Of a stretch of DNA of 9,181 nucleotides, positions 1 to 6,223 are shown one piece after another (position 1 is the first letter of the stretch; every line of letters begins with the position of its first letter). The notes below the pieces were generated by a model. The model saw only the letters and a list, made by a program, of their open reading frames with translations, ran no database searches and had not been told where the DNA came from. The position numbers and the translations under genes are program-made. This DNA comes from Bacteroidota bacterium. GTDB taxonomy: Bacteria; Bacteroidota; Bacteroidia; 2-12-FULL-35-15. Location of the stretch: contig JADJHE010000046.1 in the NCBI GenBank assembly GCA_016707685.1, positions 1 to 9,181 on the forward strand, read 5' to 3'.

Positions 1-502
1 ATTGCCCATTATAATTTTCGGTTGTATGCAAAGGAACATGTGCATCGCCAATGTAATGACCTAAATCGGCAGAATAATGAAGAATCAAATCTAAATTTTC
101 TTCTTTAAAAGCTTGTGATAAACGATACACCATTTTTTCGATGTGCCATGGAACAATTCCATAGGCTTTTAATGTATCCTCCGAATATTTTTTTACAGCA
201 TTTTTCCAAAAAACAGGAACTGAATCAAATGGATGAGAACCATAATGATCAATATCGATGTAATGCCTTGCTGCTTCATCTTCATTTGCATACCTGCGTT
301 TATCAGGATCTACAGCATGTTCCGAAATGTATTCGATGTGTTGTTTGTAAAAACCCATCATTTCACTTGGCAATGTAAAAACTGCCATACGGTTGATTTT
401 TTTATGTGCAAAAAAACCCCAAGTATAGGCTGGTTGGCTTGCTGGAATAAAAAAGAAGGCAAGCAATGCAACAACAAGTATGGAAAAAAATATTTTCTTC
501 AT
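1..502 (-). CDS. S1/P1 nuclease / zinc-dependent phospholipase C-like secreted protein, 3' end outside window
   Basis: The gene reads leftward from an ATG at 502-500 and is still open at the left edge, giving 167 codons. Residues 1-27 form a signal peptide (KK, then a hydrophobic run ILVVALLAFFFIP), so the product is exported. In S1/P1 nucleases the mature protein begins with a zinc-binding Trp. Here W28 and H33 (WGFFAH) fit that place. Further matches are D65 or D67, H80 in HYIDID, and H149/D153/H159 in LGHYIGDAHVPLH, the family's signature HxxxD and PLH elements. The last zinc ligands would lie beyond the edge. The fold is known to carry a trinuclear zinc site that cleaves phosphodiesters in nucleic acids or phospholipids. 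Which substrate applies cannot be told from this part. The gene follows comB on the same strand after 69 bp, with no clear promoter or terminator between, so it may be the last gene of a gcvT-comB transcript. Confidence 0.8.
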   Translation of the reverse strand, partial: MKKIFFSILVVALLAFFFIPASQPAYTWGFFAHKKINRMAVFTLPSEMMGFYKQHIEYISEHAVDPDKRRYANEDEAARHYIDIDHYGSHPFDSVPVFWKNAVKKYSEDTLKAYGIVPWHIEKMVYRLSQAFKEENLDLILHYSADLGHYIGDAHVPLHTTENYNGQ

Positions 503-571
503 GAATAAATATCCTGAATAGTAATGTTATAATAACACTATAAAGATAAGAATAAAAAAGAAGTGAATAGG

Positions 572-1291
572 TTAAGCCATCTTTACTAAATACTTACCAT
601 CCAAAACAGGAATGATGGTCGTTTTATCTAAGGTAAAACAGTATTTAATGTCTTTTTTCAAACCCATTGCTGCCAAGCGTTTGGAGTGGGAAGAGTTGTG
701 AAAAAACTTCACTTGACTTTGTTGTGTTTGCTGGTATAAAAACAAGGCAGCCAATGCAGCATCACCGGTATGAAATAAATTCGAGTTAATTAATCGTTCG
801 GAAACAGCACCGGCAAAAACAGTATCTTCTAAATTCAACCTGTTTTTCCAACCCGAACAAAGCAACAATACATTTTTGTTTTGTGTTTGCAACCAATTGC
901 ACAAAGCGGTTATATTCGTAAAAGCACCTATTACTACTTGATAGGCATTACGAGCTGCTTCTATGGCTTGCGTTCCATTAGTTGTTGAAATAACAACGGT
1001 TTGACCCTTTGTTTTTTCGGTCATGTAACTATAAGGCGAATTACCAAAATCAAATCCTTCAATGGCAATTCCGTTACGTTCTGCTCCCACTAAATACCCT
1101 TGCTTTTTATATTCCATTGCTTCCTCCAAGGTTGCTACTGGAATCATTTTGTCTACACCAAATTCAAAGGCAGTACACATAGCAGATGTTGCACGCAACA
1201 CGTCAATTACCACCACAATGGTATCTTCTCGCTCGTAAGCTGGATACAATTGTGGCGATAAACAAACGTCAACAGTTAATTTTTTTTCCAT
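572..1291 (-). CDS. comB: 2-phosphosulfolactate phosphatase family protein (ComB)
   Basis: A 239-residue protein of normal length for the ComB family, which removes phosphate from 2-phosphosulfolactate to give sulfolactate (Mg-dependent, cytoplasmic; known from coenzyme M synthesis in methanogens). Conserved blocks are visible: VVIDVLRATSAM (27-38), GAERNG (69-74), GNSP (83-86), TTNGT (103-107) and CSGWKNRLNLEDTVFAGA (145-162). There is no signal peptide. The ATG at 1291 lies 14 nt after the gcvT stop, so the two genes are almost certainly one transcript. Coenzyme M is not expected in this lineage. The product may instead feed sulfolactate or another sulfonate pool, or the phosphatase may have a different substrate. 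The family assignment is firm; the physiological substrate is inference. Confidence 0.88.
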   Translation of the reverse strand: MEKKLTVDVCLSPQLYPAYEREDTIVVVIDVLRATSAMCTAFEFGVDKMIPVATLEEAMEYKKQGYLVGAERNGIAIEGFDFGNSPYSYMTEKTKGQTVVISTTNGTQAIEAARNAYQVVIGAFTNITALCNWLQTQNKNVLLLCSGWKNRLNLEDTVFAGAVSERLINSNLFHTGDAALAALFLYQQTQQSQVKFFHNSSHSKRLAAMGLKKDIKYCFTLDKTTIIPVLDGKYLVKMA

Positions 1292-1305
1292 ACAAGAAAA
1301 AGCGA

Positions 1306-2406
1306 TTATGCTTTATAAAAAGGAATTTTTACAACTTTTGCTTTGATTGCTTTATCACGAATCATGATAAATATTTCAGAATCAACTTTCGATAAAGCAG
1401 TTGGAACATATCCCATACCAATTGCTTTGTTCAAAGATGGTGATTGAGTGCCTGAAGTAACTTTTCCAATTGTATTTCCAGCAGCATCAGCAATTAAATA
1501 ATCGTGACGAGGGATACCACGGTCAATCATTTCGAAGCCTACTAATTTTTTAGTTAGTCCTTTTTCTTTTTGCTCTAACAATGCTTTGCTATTGGTAAAT
1601 TCTTTTGTGAATTTCGTAATCCAACCCAAACCTGCTTCTAGAGGTGATGTTGTATCATCAATATCATTACCATATAAACAGAAACCCATTTCTAAACGCA
1701 ATGTATCACGCGCACCTAAACCAATTGGTTTGATACCAAACTCTGCACCTGCTTCAAATATTGCTTTCCACATTTTATCAGCAACTTCATTCGCAAAATA
1801 AATTTCGAATCCACCTGCTCCTGTATAACCTGTATTTGAAATTACCACATTCTCTTCACCATTAAACTTCCCTTTTTTGAATGTATAATAAGGCATTTCA
1901 GAAAGATTAACATCGGTCAATTTTTGTAACGCTTGTGCAGCCTTTGGTCCTTGCACCGCCAACAACGAAACTGAATCAGAAATGTTTTTCATTTCAACAC
2001 CTTTTGTATTGAATTTGCTAATCCAATTCCAATCTTTTTCAATGTTAGATGCATTTACTACTAACATGTATTCTTTATCTGTAATACGGTATACCAATAA
2101 ATCGTCTACAATTCCACCTTTATCATTTGGCAGACAAGAGTATTGTACTTTTCCATCCGCCAATACCGAAGCATCGTTCGAAGTAACACGTTGAATTAAA
2201 TCCAAGGCATTTTCACCTTTTAAAATAAACTCACCCATGTGACTAACATCAAAAACACCAACCGCATTACGAACAGTTAAATGTTCTTCGTTTAAACCAG
2301 TGTATGAAACTGGCATGTTGTATCCTGCAAAAGGAACCATTTTAGCTCCAAGAGCAATATGAGTTTGTTCTAATGCAACGTTTTTTAATTCAGTTGTTGT
2401 TTCCAT
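1306..2406 (-). CDS. gcvT: Aminomethyltransferase (glycine cleavage system T-protein)
   Basis: A 366-residue protein, full length for GcvT. It takes the aminomethyl group from the lipoyl arm of H-protein and passes the one-carbon unit to tetrahydrofolate, giving methylene-THF, ammonia and dihydrolipoyl-H. Seen in the sequence: MVPFAGYNMPVSYTG (23-37), VFDVSHMGE (51-59), GGIVDDLLVYR (97-107) with the catalytic Asp at 101, TGYTGAGGFE (192-201), GLGARDTLRLEMG (229-241), and the C-terminal barrel block GKVTSGTQSPSLNKAIGMGYV (314-334). All expected folate-site elements are present. The ATG at 2406 is chosen because it places MVPF and catalytic D101 at their usual distance from the N-terminus. No gcvH or gcvP is nearby, which is common in this phylum. 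comB follows 14 nt downstream. Confidence 0.96.
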   Translation of the reverse strand: METTTELKNVALEQTHIALGAKMVPFAGYNMPVSYTGLNEEHLTVRNAVGVFDVSHMGEFILKGENALDLIQRVTSNDASVLADGKVQYSCLPNDKGGIVDDLLVYRITDKEYMLVVNASNIEKDWNWISKFNTKGVEMKNISDSVSLLAVQGPKAAQALQKLTDVNLSEMPYYTFKKGKFNGEENVVISNTGYTGAGGFEIYFANEVADKMWKAIFEAGAEFGIKPIGLGARDTLRLEMGFCLYGNDIDDTTSPLEAGLGWITKFTKEFTNSKALLEQKEKGLTKKLVGFEMIDRGIPRHDYLIADAAGNTIGKVTSGTQSPSLNKAIGMGYVPTALSKVDSEIFIMIRDKAIKAKVVKIPFYKA

Positions 2407-2407
2407 A

Positions 2408-2435
2408 AGTGTTTGTTGTTTTCACTGCAAACGCT
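2408..2435 (-). promoter_or_regulatory. Possible hairpin in the gcvT leader abutting the start codon
   Basis: The arms at 2408-2415 and 2428-2435 are inverted repeats of 8 bases with one imperfect pair and a 12-base loop. In the gcvT mRNA the 3' arm ends 1 nt before the ATG. The position is suggestive of translational control, but the stem is short and AT-rich and I recognise no known element. The leader does not contain a recognisable glycine riboswitch. Confidence 0.25.
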
Positions 2436-2535
2436 GAATACGAATAGCAGTATCAGTTTATTATAATTAGAATTTGAAAGATTCAGTTAATTAAAATTGG
2501 AATAAGTTGAAATTCCCTTGTCAATTTTCAGATAA

Positions 2536-2543
2536 CAAATGTA
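2536..2543 (-). promoter_or_regulatory. Bacteroidota-type -7 element for gcvT-comB
   Basis: The minus strand reads TACATTTG, an exact match to the -7 consensus TAnnTTTG. Transcription would start near 2530, leaving a leader of about 125 nt before gcvT. No good -33 TTTG is visible at the expected distance, so this rests on the -7 box and its place in a divergent intergenic region. Confidence 0.45.
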
Positions 2544-2587
2544 TCATTTTATTGCTTTAAAAGTTCAGAATTAGTAAGCATTTTTTA

Positions 2588-2595
2588 TATCTTTG
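2588..2595 (+). promoter_or_regulatory. Bacteroidota-type -7 element for the dehydratase gene, predicting a leaderless mRNA
   Basis: TATCTTTG matches TAnnTTTG exactly and ends 6 nt before the ATG at 2602. A start site 4-6 nt after the box would fall on or just before the A of that ATG. A poor -33 candidate (gTTc, 2563-2566) lies 21 nt upstream. There is no Shine-Dalgarno sequence. The box also overlaps the upstream in-frame TTG at 2593, which argues against TTG as the start. Confidence 0.5.
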
Positions 2596-2601
2596 AGCTT
2601 C

Positions 2602-4551
2602 ATGCGAACAATTGATTTCTTATTTCAACGGAACATGCCTCGATGGGTGATTTTCTTCATCGATATGGGCATAAGTTTGTTTTCACTTGTGCTCGCCTAC
2701 CTTGTTAGATTTAACTTCTCTATTCCTCAACTGGCAATTGACGATTTTCCATTTGTTTTTAGTGTTGTTCTTGGAATAAGAGCCATTAGCTTTTTCTTTT
2801 CTAAAACCTATCAAGGCATTGTTAAGTATACGAGTTCCAAAGATTCTCAACGAATATTTGTTGTGCTAACAATAGGCAGTGTGTGTTTTGTACTCATCAA
2901 CTTAATCTTCTATTACTTTATAAACGAAAAGTTTCCTATTCCCTTCTCCATTATCATTATCGATTACATGGCAACTACGTTTTTGATGATTAGTTTGCGT
3001 GTAATGTTTAAAGCATTGTATCAAGAATTAACTAATCCCAACAAAGAAAAAAGAAGCGTCATTATTTTTGGAGCGGGCGAATCGGGCATTATTACCAAAC
3101 GCACACTTGATCGTGATGCGGGAACAAAATACAAAGTATTAGGATTTATTGACGATGATAAAAAGAAGCAAGGTAAAAAGCTAGAAAGTGTAAGCATTTA
3201 TCCTATCGACAAACTAAATGAACTATTAGAAAACAATGATGTTTCCAATTTAATTATTTCCGTTCAAGATTTATCACCAAGCAAAAAGCAACAAATTGTA
3301 GACATTTGTTTAAGTCACAATACAAAAGTGCTAAACGTACCTCCTGTAAGCAATTGGATAAATGGTGAGTTGAGCTTTAAACAAATTAAAAAAGTACAAA
3401 TTGAGGAGTTATTGGAACGTGATGCTATTCAACTTGATATTGCAATCATTAAAGAACAACTAGCCAACAAAACAATTTTGGTTACAGGTGCTGCGGGCAG
3501 TATAGGAAGCGAAATTGTTCGTCAGGTAATAAAGTTTAATCCTAAAAAAATAATTCTGGTCGACCAAGCCGAATCACCTCTTTATGAAATGGAAATGGAG
3601 TTGCATGATAAATACAAGCAACAACAATACGAAATTGTAATGGGCGATATTCGTAACAAAGATCGAATGGAAAATGTATTTAAAACTTTTTCACCAACTA
3701 TTGTTTTTCATGCAGCTGCCTATAAGCATGTTCCGATGATGGAGAACAATCCATCGGAATCCATTTTTACGAATGTGCTTGGTTCTAAAAACCTAGCTGA
3801 TTTATCGGTTCAATACAAAGTTGAAAAATTTGTGATGGTGTCTACCGATAAAGCGGTAAACCCTACCAATGTGATGGGAGCGAGCAAGCGCATTGCTGAA
3901 ATTTACACCCAGTCATTAAATAAAAACACAACAACCAAATTTATAACTACTCGTTTTGGAAATGTATTAGGTTCCAATGGTTCTGTTATTCCTCGCTTCC
4001 GTCAGCAAATAGAAACAGGCGGACCAATTACGATTACGCATCCTGATATTACTCGTTTTTTTATGACGATACCAGAAGCTTGTCAGTTAGTTTTGGAAGC
4101 TGGAGCAATGGGAAAAGGTGGCGAAATTTTCATTTTCGACATGGGCGAATCGGTTAAGATTGTGGACTTGGCTAAAAAAATGATCAAGCTTTCTGGATTA
4201 ATTTTGGATAAAGACATTAGCATTATTTATACTGGACTTAGACCGGGAGAAAAGCTATACGAAGAACTTTTAGCAAACGAAGAAAACACCATTCCAACGC
4301 ATCACAAACAAATTTTAATTGCCAAAGTAAAAGAATACGATTTCGAAACCATCTCCAGTTCAATCAATGAACTAATAAATCTGTTCGACCAACAAAACAA
4401 TAAATCAATTGTAAAAAAAATGAAGGAACTTGTGCCTGAATTCAAAAGCAACAACTCGATTTATGAAGAGTTGGATGGGGGGGGGGCGCCGGGGGTACAT
4501 ATTAGAATGTTCAGACAAATCCTATTACACTGGAGTTACGAACAATCTTGA
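2602..4551 (+). CDS. Membrane-anchored nucleotide-sugar 4,6-dehydratase (CapD/WbpM/FlaA1 family), aberrant C-terminus
   Basis: As read, 649 residues from the ATG at 2602. Four membrane helices occupy about residues 14-135. A first Rossmann-like domain follows with FGAGESG (156-162), then the catalytic extended-SDR domain with VTGAAGSIG (294-302), AAYKHVPMM (372-380), VSTDKAVNP (413-421) and MGASK (425-429). The SDR Tyr is replaced by Met, as in the SMK triad of WbpM-type enzymes; Tyr374 is conserved. The family dehydrates UDP-GlcNAc-like sugars at C6/C4 as the first step toward deoxyamino sugars of capsule, O-antigen or glycoprotein glycans, at the inner face of the inner membrane. The exact sugar is not deducible. 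The native protein probably ends one or two codons after IYEELD (last good codon 4474-4476). The final 24 residues are read through a G-rich tract and then out of frame through a GIY-YIG remnant, so they are not believable as native sequence. No other polysaccharide genes flank it here. Confidence 0.9.
   Translation: MRTIDFLFQRNMPRWVIFFIDMGISLFSLVLAYLVRFNFSIPQLAIDDFPFVFSVVLGIRAISFFFSKTYQGIVKYTSSKDSQRIFVVLTIGSVCFVLINLIFYYFINEKFPIPFSIIIIDYMATTFLMISLRVMFKALYQELTNPNKEKRSVIIFGAGESGIITKRTLDRDAGTKYKVLGFIDDDKKKQGKKLESVSIYPIDKLNELLENNDVSNLIISVQDLSPSKKQQIVDICLSHNTKVLNVPPVSNWINGELSFKQIKKVQIEELLERDAIQLDIAIIKEQLANKTILVTGAAGSIGSEIVRQVIKFNPKKIILVDQAESPLYEMEMELHDKYKQQQYEIVMGDIRNKDRMENVFKTFSPTIVFHAAAYKHVPMMENNPSESIFTNVLGSKNLADLSVQYKVEKFVMVSTDKAVNPTNVMGASKRIAEIYTQSLNKNTTTKFITTRFGNVLGSNGSVIPRFRQQIETGGPITITHPDITRFFMTIPEACQLVLEAGAMGKGGEIFIFDMGESVKIVDLAKKMIKLSGLILDKDISIIYTGLRPGEKLYEELLANEENTIPTHHKQILIAKVKEYDFETISSSINELINLFDQQNNKSIVKKMKELVPEFKSNNSIYEELDGGGAPGVHIRMFRQILLHWSYEQS
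4477..4495 (+). other. Anomalous G-rich tract at the expected end of the dehydratase gene
   Basis: Ten consecutive G, then CGCC, then five G: a 19-base block with no A or T in DNA that is otherwise strongly AT-rich. It begins exactly where the dehydratase would be expected to finish with a codon or two and a stop, and ends exactly where GIY-YIG coding sequence begins without a start codon. The missing stop, spacer and start suggest that real sequence has been lost and replaced. An assembly or base-calling artefact is the simplest reading; a phase-variable homopolymer is the alternative. Confidence 0.6.
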
Positions 4552-4717
4552 ACCAAAAGGAGAAAATAAAAGCCAAAATTGTTTGCAATTTAATCTTCAT
4601 CACAAGCAATTGCATTTGAAAAACAAGTAAAAGGATGGAGTCGAAAAAAGCGATTGTAAATATGAACTCTTTGTCCATAAATTATTCAAAAAGATTAAAA
4701 ACAAAAATAGATTATGA
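4496..4717 (+). pseudogene. GIY-YIG endonuclease-like gene, broken (no start, frameshifts, internal loss)
   Basis: Three readable fragments of one small GIY-YIG domain protein (UvrC N-terminal / YhbQ-like, usually 80-100 residues) lie in order. 4496-4552 gives YILECSDKSYYTGVTNNLE, the first strands with the YIL and YTG motifs. 4603-4656 gives QAIAFEKQVKGWSRKKAI, the C-terminal EKQxKGWSRKK signature, in another frame. From about 4658 the first frame gives KYELFVHKLFKK and stops at TGA 4715-4717. Only 17 codons separate the first two blocks where about 35-40 are normal, so roughly 20 residues are missing, including the usual ERRxxEH region with a catalytic Arg. The start codon is lost in the G tract. 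If the stop at 4717 is genuine, it overlaps the thioesterase ATG as ATGA, a typical coupled operon junction. Intact members are presumed nucleases of unclear role; this version as read cannot be functional. Confidence 0.65.
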
Positions 4718-5131
4718 ACACACCATTTTCGCCATAAAACAAAAATTCAAATTCGTTTCAAAGACATTGATAAATTAGGACATGTAAACAATGCCAATCA
4801 CATCACTTATTTTGAATTAGCACGTGTTGATTATTTTGATGCATTAGCAGGAGAAGGTGTAAAAATAGACTGGATCAACGAAGGTGTTATTTTAGCAAAA
4901 GTGGAAATGGAATACAAACAACCTATTTTGTTAGAAGATAAGCTTTATGTTTACACTTGGGTATCACGCATCGGTTCACGAAGCTTTGATATGGCTTGTT
5001 CCATTGTTCGTGAAGTAGATGGCGTTGAAGTTGAAGCTGCACATGGATTGGCTGTGATTGTTTGCTTTAACTATGTTACCAACCAAAGCATTGCAATTCC
5101 AGAAACATGGAAAGCTAAAATGATCAATTAG
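4714..5131 (+). CDS. Acyl-CoA thioesterase (4HBT/YbgC-like hotdog family) with a one-base frameshift near the start
   Basis: The ATG at 4714 reads MNTPFSP and hits TAA. The +1-shifted frame then runs uninterrupted to TAG at 5129-5131. Dropping one C of the CC at 4732-4733 restores MNTPFSHKTKIQIRF and joins the two frames into a 138-residue protein, normal for a single hotdog domain. Reconstructed landmarks are RFKDIDKLGHVNNANH (14-29) and YFELARVDYF (32-41), the 4HBT-type active-site loop and long central helix, then the strands EMEYKQPILLEDKLYVYTWV. The family hydrolyses acyl-CoA thioesters in the cytoplasm, usually as dimers or tetramers; the substrate is unknown. The in-frame GTG at 4901 would remove the catalytic loop and is not a credible start. 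Either the gene is intact and this is a sequence error, or it is a recent pseudogene. Confidence 0.75.
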
Positions 5132-5140
5132 AAGTGTGAT

Positions 5141-5202
5141 TGTTGAATGTTGAATGTTGAATGTTGAATGTTGAATGTTGAATGTTGAATGTTGAATGTT
5201 GA
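5141..5202 (+). repeat. Tandem heptanucleotide array (TTGAATG)n, 8 perfect copies
   Basis: Eight identical copies of TTGAATG run from 5143 to 5198, with partial units on either side. The array fills the short gap between the thioesterase stop (5131) and the miaE stop (5210), where two convergent genes meet. Perfect copy identity points to recent slippage or active turnover. The unit is not a multiple of three and lies outside both genes, so length change would not alter either protein. Read in the minus frame, it encodes an artificial 7-residue repeat that should not be annotated as protein. Confidence 0.97.
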
Positions 5203-5207
5203 TTAAC

Positions 5208-5789
5208 CTAACCATGCACCGTTTCTTTTTTGCCATAATTAGCCATAATAGAAGCTTCATAATCTAACCATTCTTTCCAACGTTTATCCACATCAATTTC
5301 ATCGGCATGCTGACGAGCAAATCCAATAAAGGTGGTATAATGCCCCGCTTCAGAAATCATTAAATCGCGGTAAAATTTTGCCAATTCTGCATCTTTAATA
5401 TTTTCGGAAAGCACACGAAAACGTTCACAACTGCGTGCTTCAATCATAGCCGAAAACAACAAACGATCAACCAAGGACTGTTGGCGACTGCCATCTTTTT
5501 TCATGAACTTATACAATTCATTCACATAATCATCTCTTCGTTCACGCCCCAGAACACCACCACGCTTTTTGATTAGCTCGTGTACTTGTTCAAAATGTGC
5601 AACCTCTTCTTTTACAATTTCTAATAAAGCGGTTACCATATCGGTATAATTCGGATTATTCACGATAAGTGTTAATGCATTTGATGCCGCCTTCTGTTCA
5701 CACCATGCATGATCAGTTAATATTTCATCAATATTACTTTCTACGATATTTACCCAACGAGGGTCGGTTGCTAATTTTAATCCCAACAT
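5208..5789 (-). CDS. miaE: tRNA-(ms2io6A37) hydroxylase (MiaE)
   Basis: A 193-residue all-helical ferritin-like diiron protein, normal length for the family. Ligand pattern: E31 (HAWCEQKAA), E62xxH65 (EEVAHFE), E117 (MIEARSCERF) and E147xxH150 (SEAGHYTTF), which is the complete two-by-two carboxylate-histidine set. The enzyme uses O2 to hydroxylate the isopentenyl side chain of ms2i6A at position 37 of tRNAs reading U-starting codons. That requires MiaA and MiaB elsewhere in the genome. It is the last gene of a leftward three-gene operon: its ATG comes 4 nt after the stop of the exported hypothetical protein. Its 3' end runs into the TTGAATG array. Confidence 0.93.
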   Translation of the reverse strand: MLGLKLATDPRWVNIVESNIDEILTDHAWCEQKAASNALTLIVNNPNYTDMVTALLEIVKEEVAHFEQVHELIKKRGGVLGRERRDDYVNELYKFMKKDGSRQQSLVDRLLFSAMIEARSCERFRVLSENIKDAELAKFYRDLMISEAGHYTTFIGFARQHADEIDVDKRWKEWLDYEASIMANYGKKETVHG

Positions 5790-5793
5790 ACAA

Positions 5794-6222
5794 TTAACAT
5801 TTTAAGATGGTTCCCAAACGTGTTTTAAATGTAACATTTCTCAATTCGGGTGGATATTCATATTTAATAAAACTACGCATCATTCGTAATTCAAATTGCT
5901 TATTGGGTTCCATCCCGCACTTCTTGCCTTTCACTAACTTATAATATTCCAATTTTCCACTAGCATTTATTTTAATAATAACATCCATATAAACGCCAGT
6001 ACAACTTTTACAATTCACATCTATTTTATTCTCAAATTTTATTTTCTCGAAATCATCTGCCAGCCAAAAATTAGAGATTTTTTTCCAAGCAGCATATTGT
6101 TTATCTGTCAATTCAAAATCCTCTGGAGCCGATTCAGCAGCTTGTTTTTCAGCAACAACATCCTGAGCAACTATTACAGACGAAACAAATATAAACGCAA
6201 ATACTACAAATACTTTTTTCAT
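5794..6222 (-). CDS. Exported hypothetical protein with a TonB C-terminal-like domain
   Basis: 142 residues. Residues 1-19 form a clear signal peptide (MKKVFVVFAFIFVSSVIVA, cleavage likely before Q20 or D21), so it is periplasmic or surface-exposed. An acidic linker (21-40) follows, then a compact domain. GVYMDVIIKINASGKLEYYKLVKG (76-99) has the beta pattern and xGxL turn of TonB C-terminal domains, and SFIKYEYPPELRNVTFK (117-133) resembles their later helix-strand part. There is no anchor helix beyond the signal peptide, so it cannot act as a normal TonB. Four Cys (71, 74, 102, 142) remain after processing and could make two disulfides. It sits 1 nt after the S4 gene and 4 nt before miaE, so it is co-transcribed with two RNA-related cytoplasmic proteins. 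Function unknown; the TonB-like fold is a pattern-based guess. Confidence 0.75.
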   Translation of the reverse strand: MKKVFVVFAFIFVSSVIVAQDVVAEKQAAESAPEDFELTDKQYAAWKKISNFWLADDFEKIKFENKIDVNCKSCTGVYMDVIIKINASGKLEYYKLVKGKKCGMEPNKQFELRMMRSFIKYEYPPELRNVTFKTRLGTILKC

Positions 6223-6223
6223 A

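Noticed and set aside
115..508. Two rightward open frames at the left end
   Set aside because: They are antisense to a signal-peptide-bearing S1/P1 nuclease-like gene with a full set of family motifs, and they resemble no protein I know.
512..540. Hairpin around GTTATAATAAC between comB and the nuclease-like gene as a terminator
   Set aside because: The stem is only about four weak pairs and no T-run follows in the direction of transcription.
2407..2535. Glycine riboswitch upstream of gcvT
   Set aside because: I looked for the conserved glycine aptamer core in the minus-strand leader and did not see it; the region is AT-rich with only one short hairpin.
2593..2601. TTG at 2593 as the dehydratase start
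   Set aside because: It adds only three residues and lies inside the TATCTTTG promoter box. The ATG at 2602 fits the family N-terminus.
4901..5131. A short thioesterase starting at GTG 4901
   Set aside because: It would lack the RFKDIDKLGHVNN active-site loop and central helix, both of which are encoded in the same frame just upstream.
5141..5202. CRISPR array
   Set aside because: The repeats are 7 bp, directly adjacent and without spacers, and no cas gene is present.
4976..5260. 94-codon leftward open frame containing repeated NIQHSTF
   Set aside because: It is produced by reading the non-coding TTGAATG array and the antisense strand of the thioesterase. A 7-bp unit read in triplets automatically gives a 7-residue repeat.
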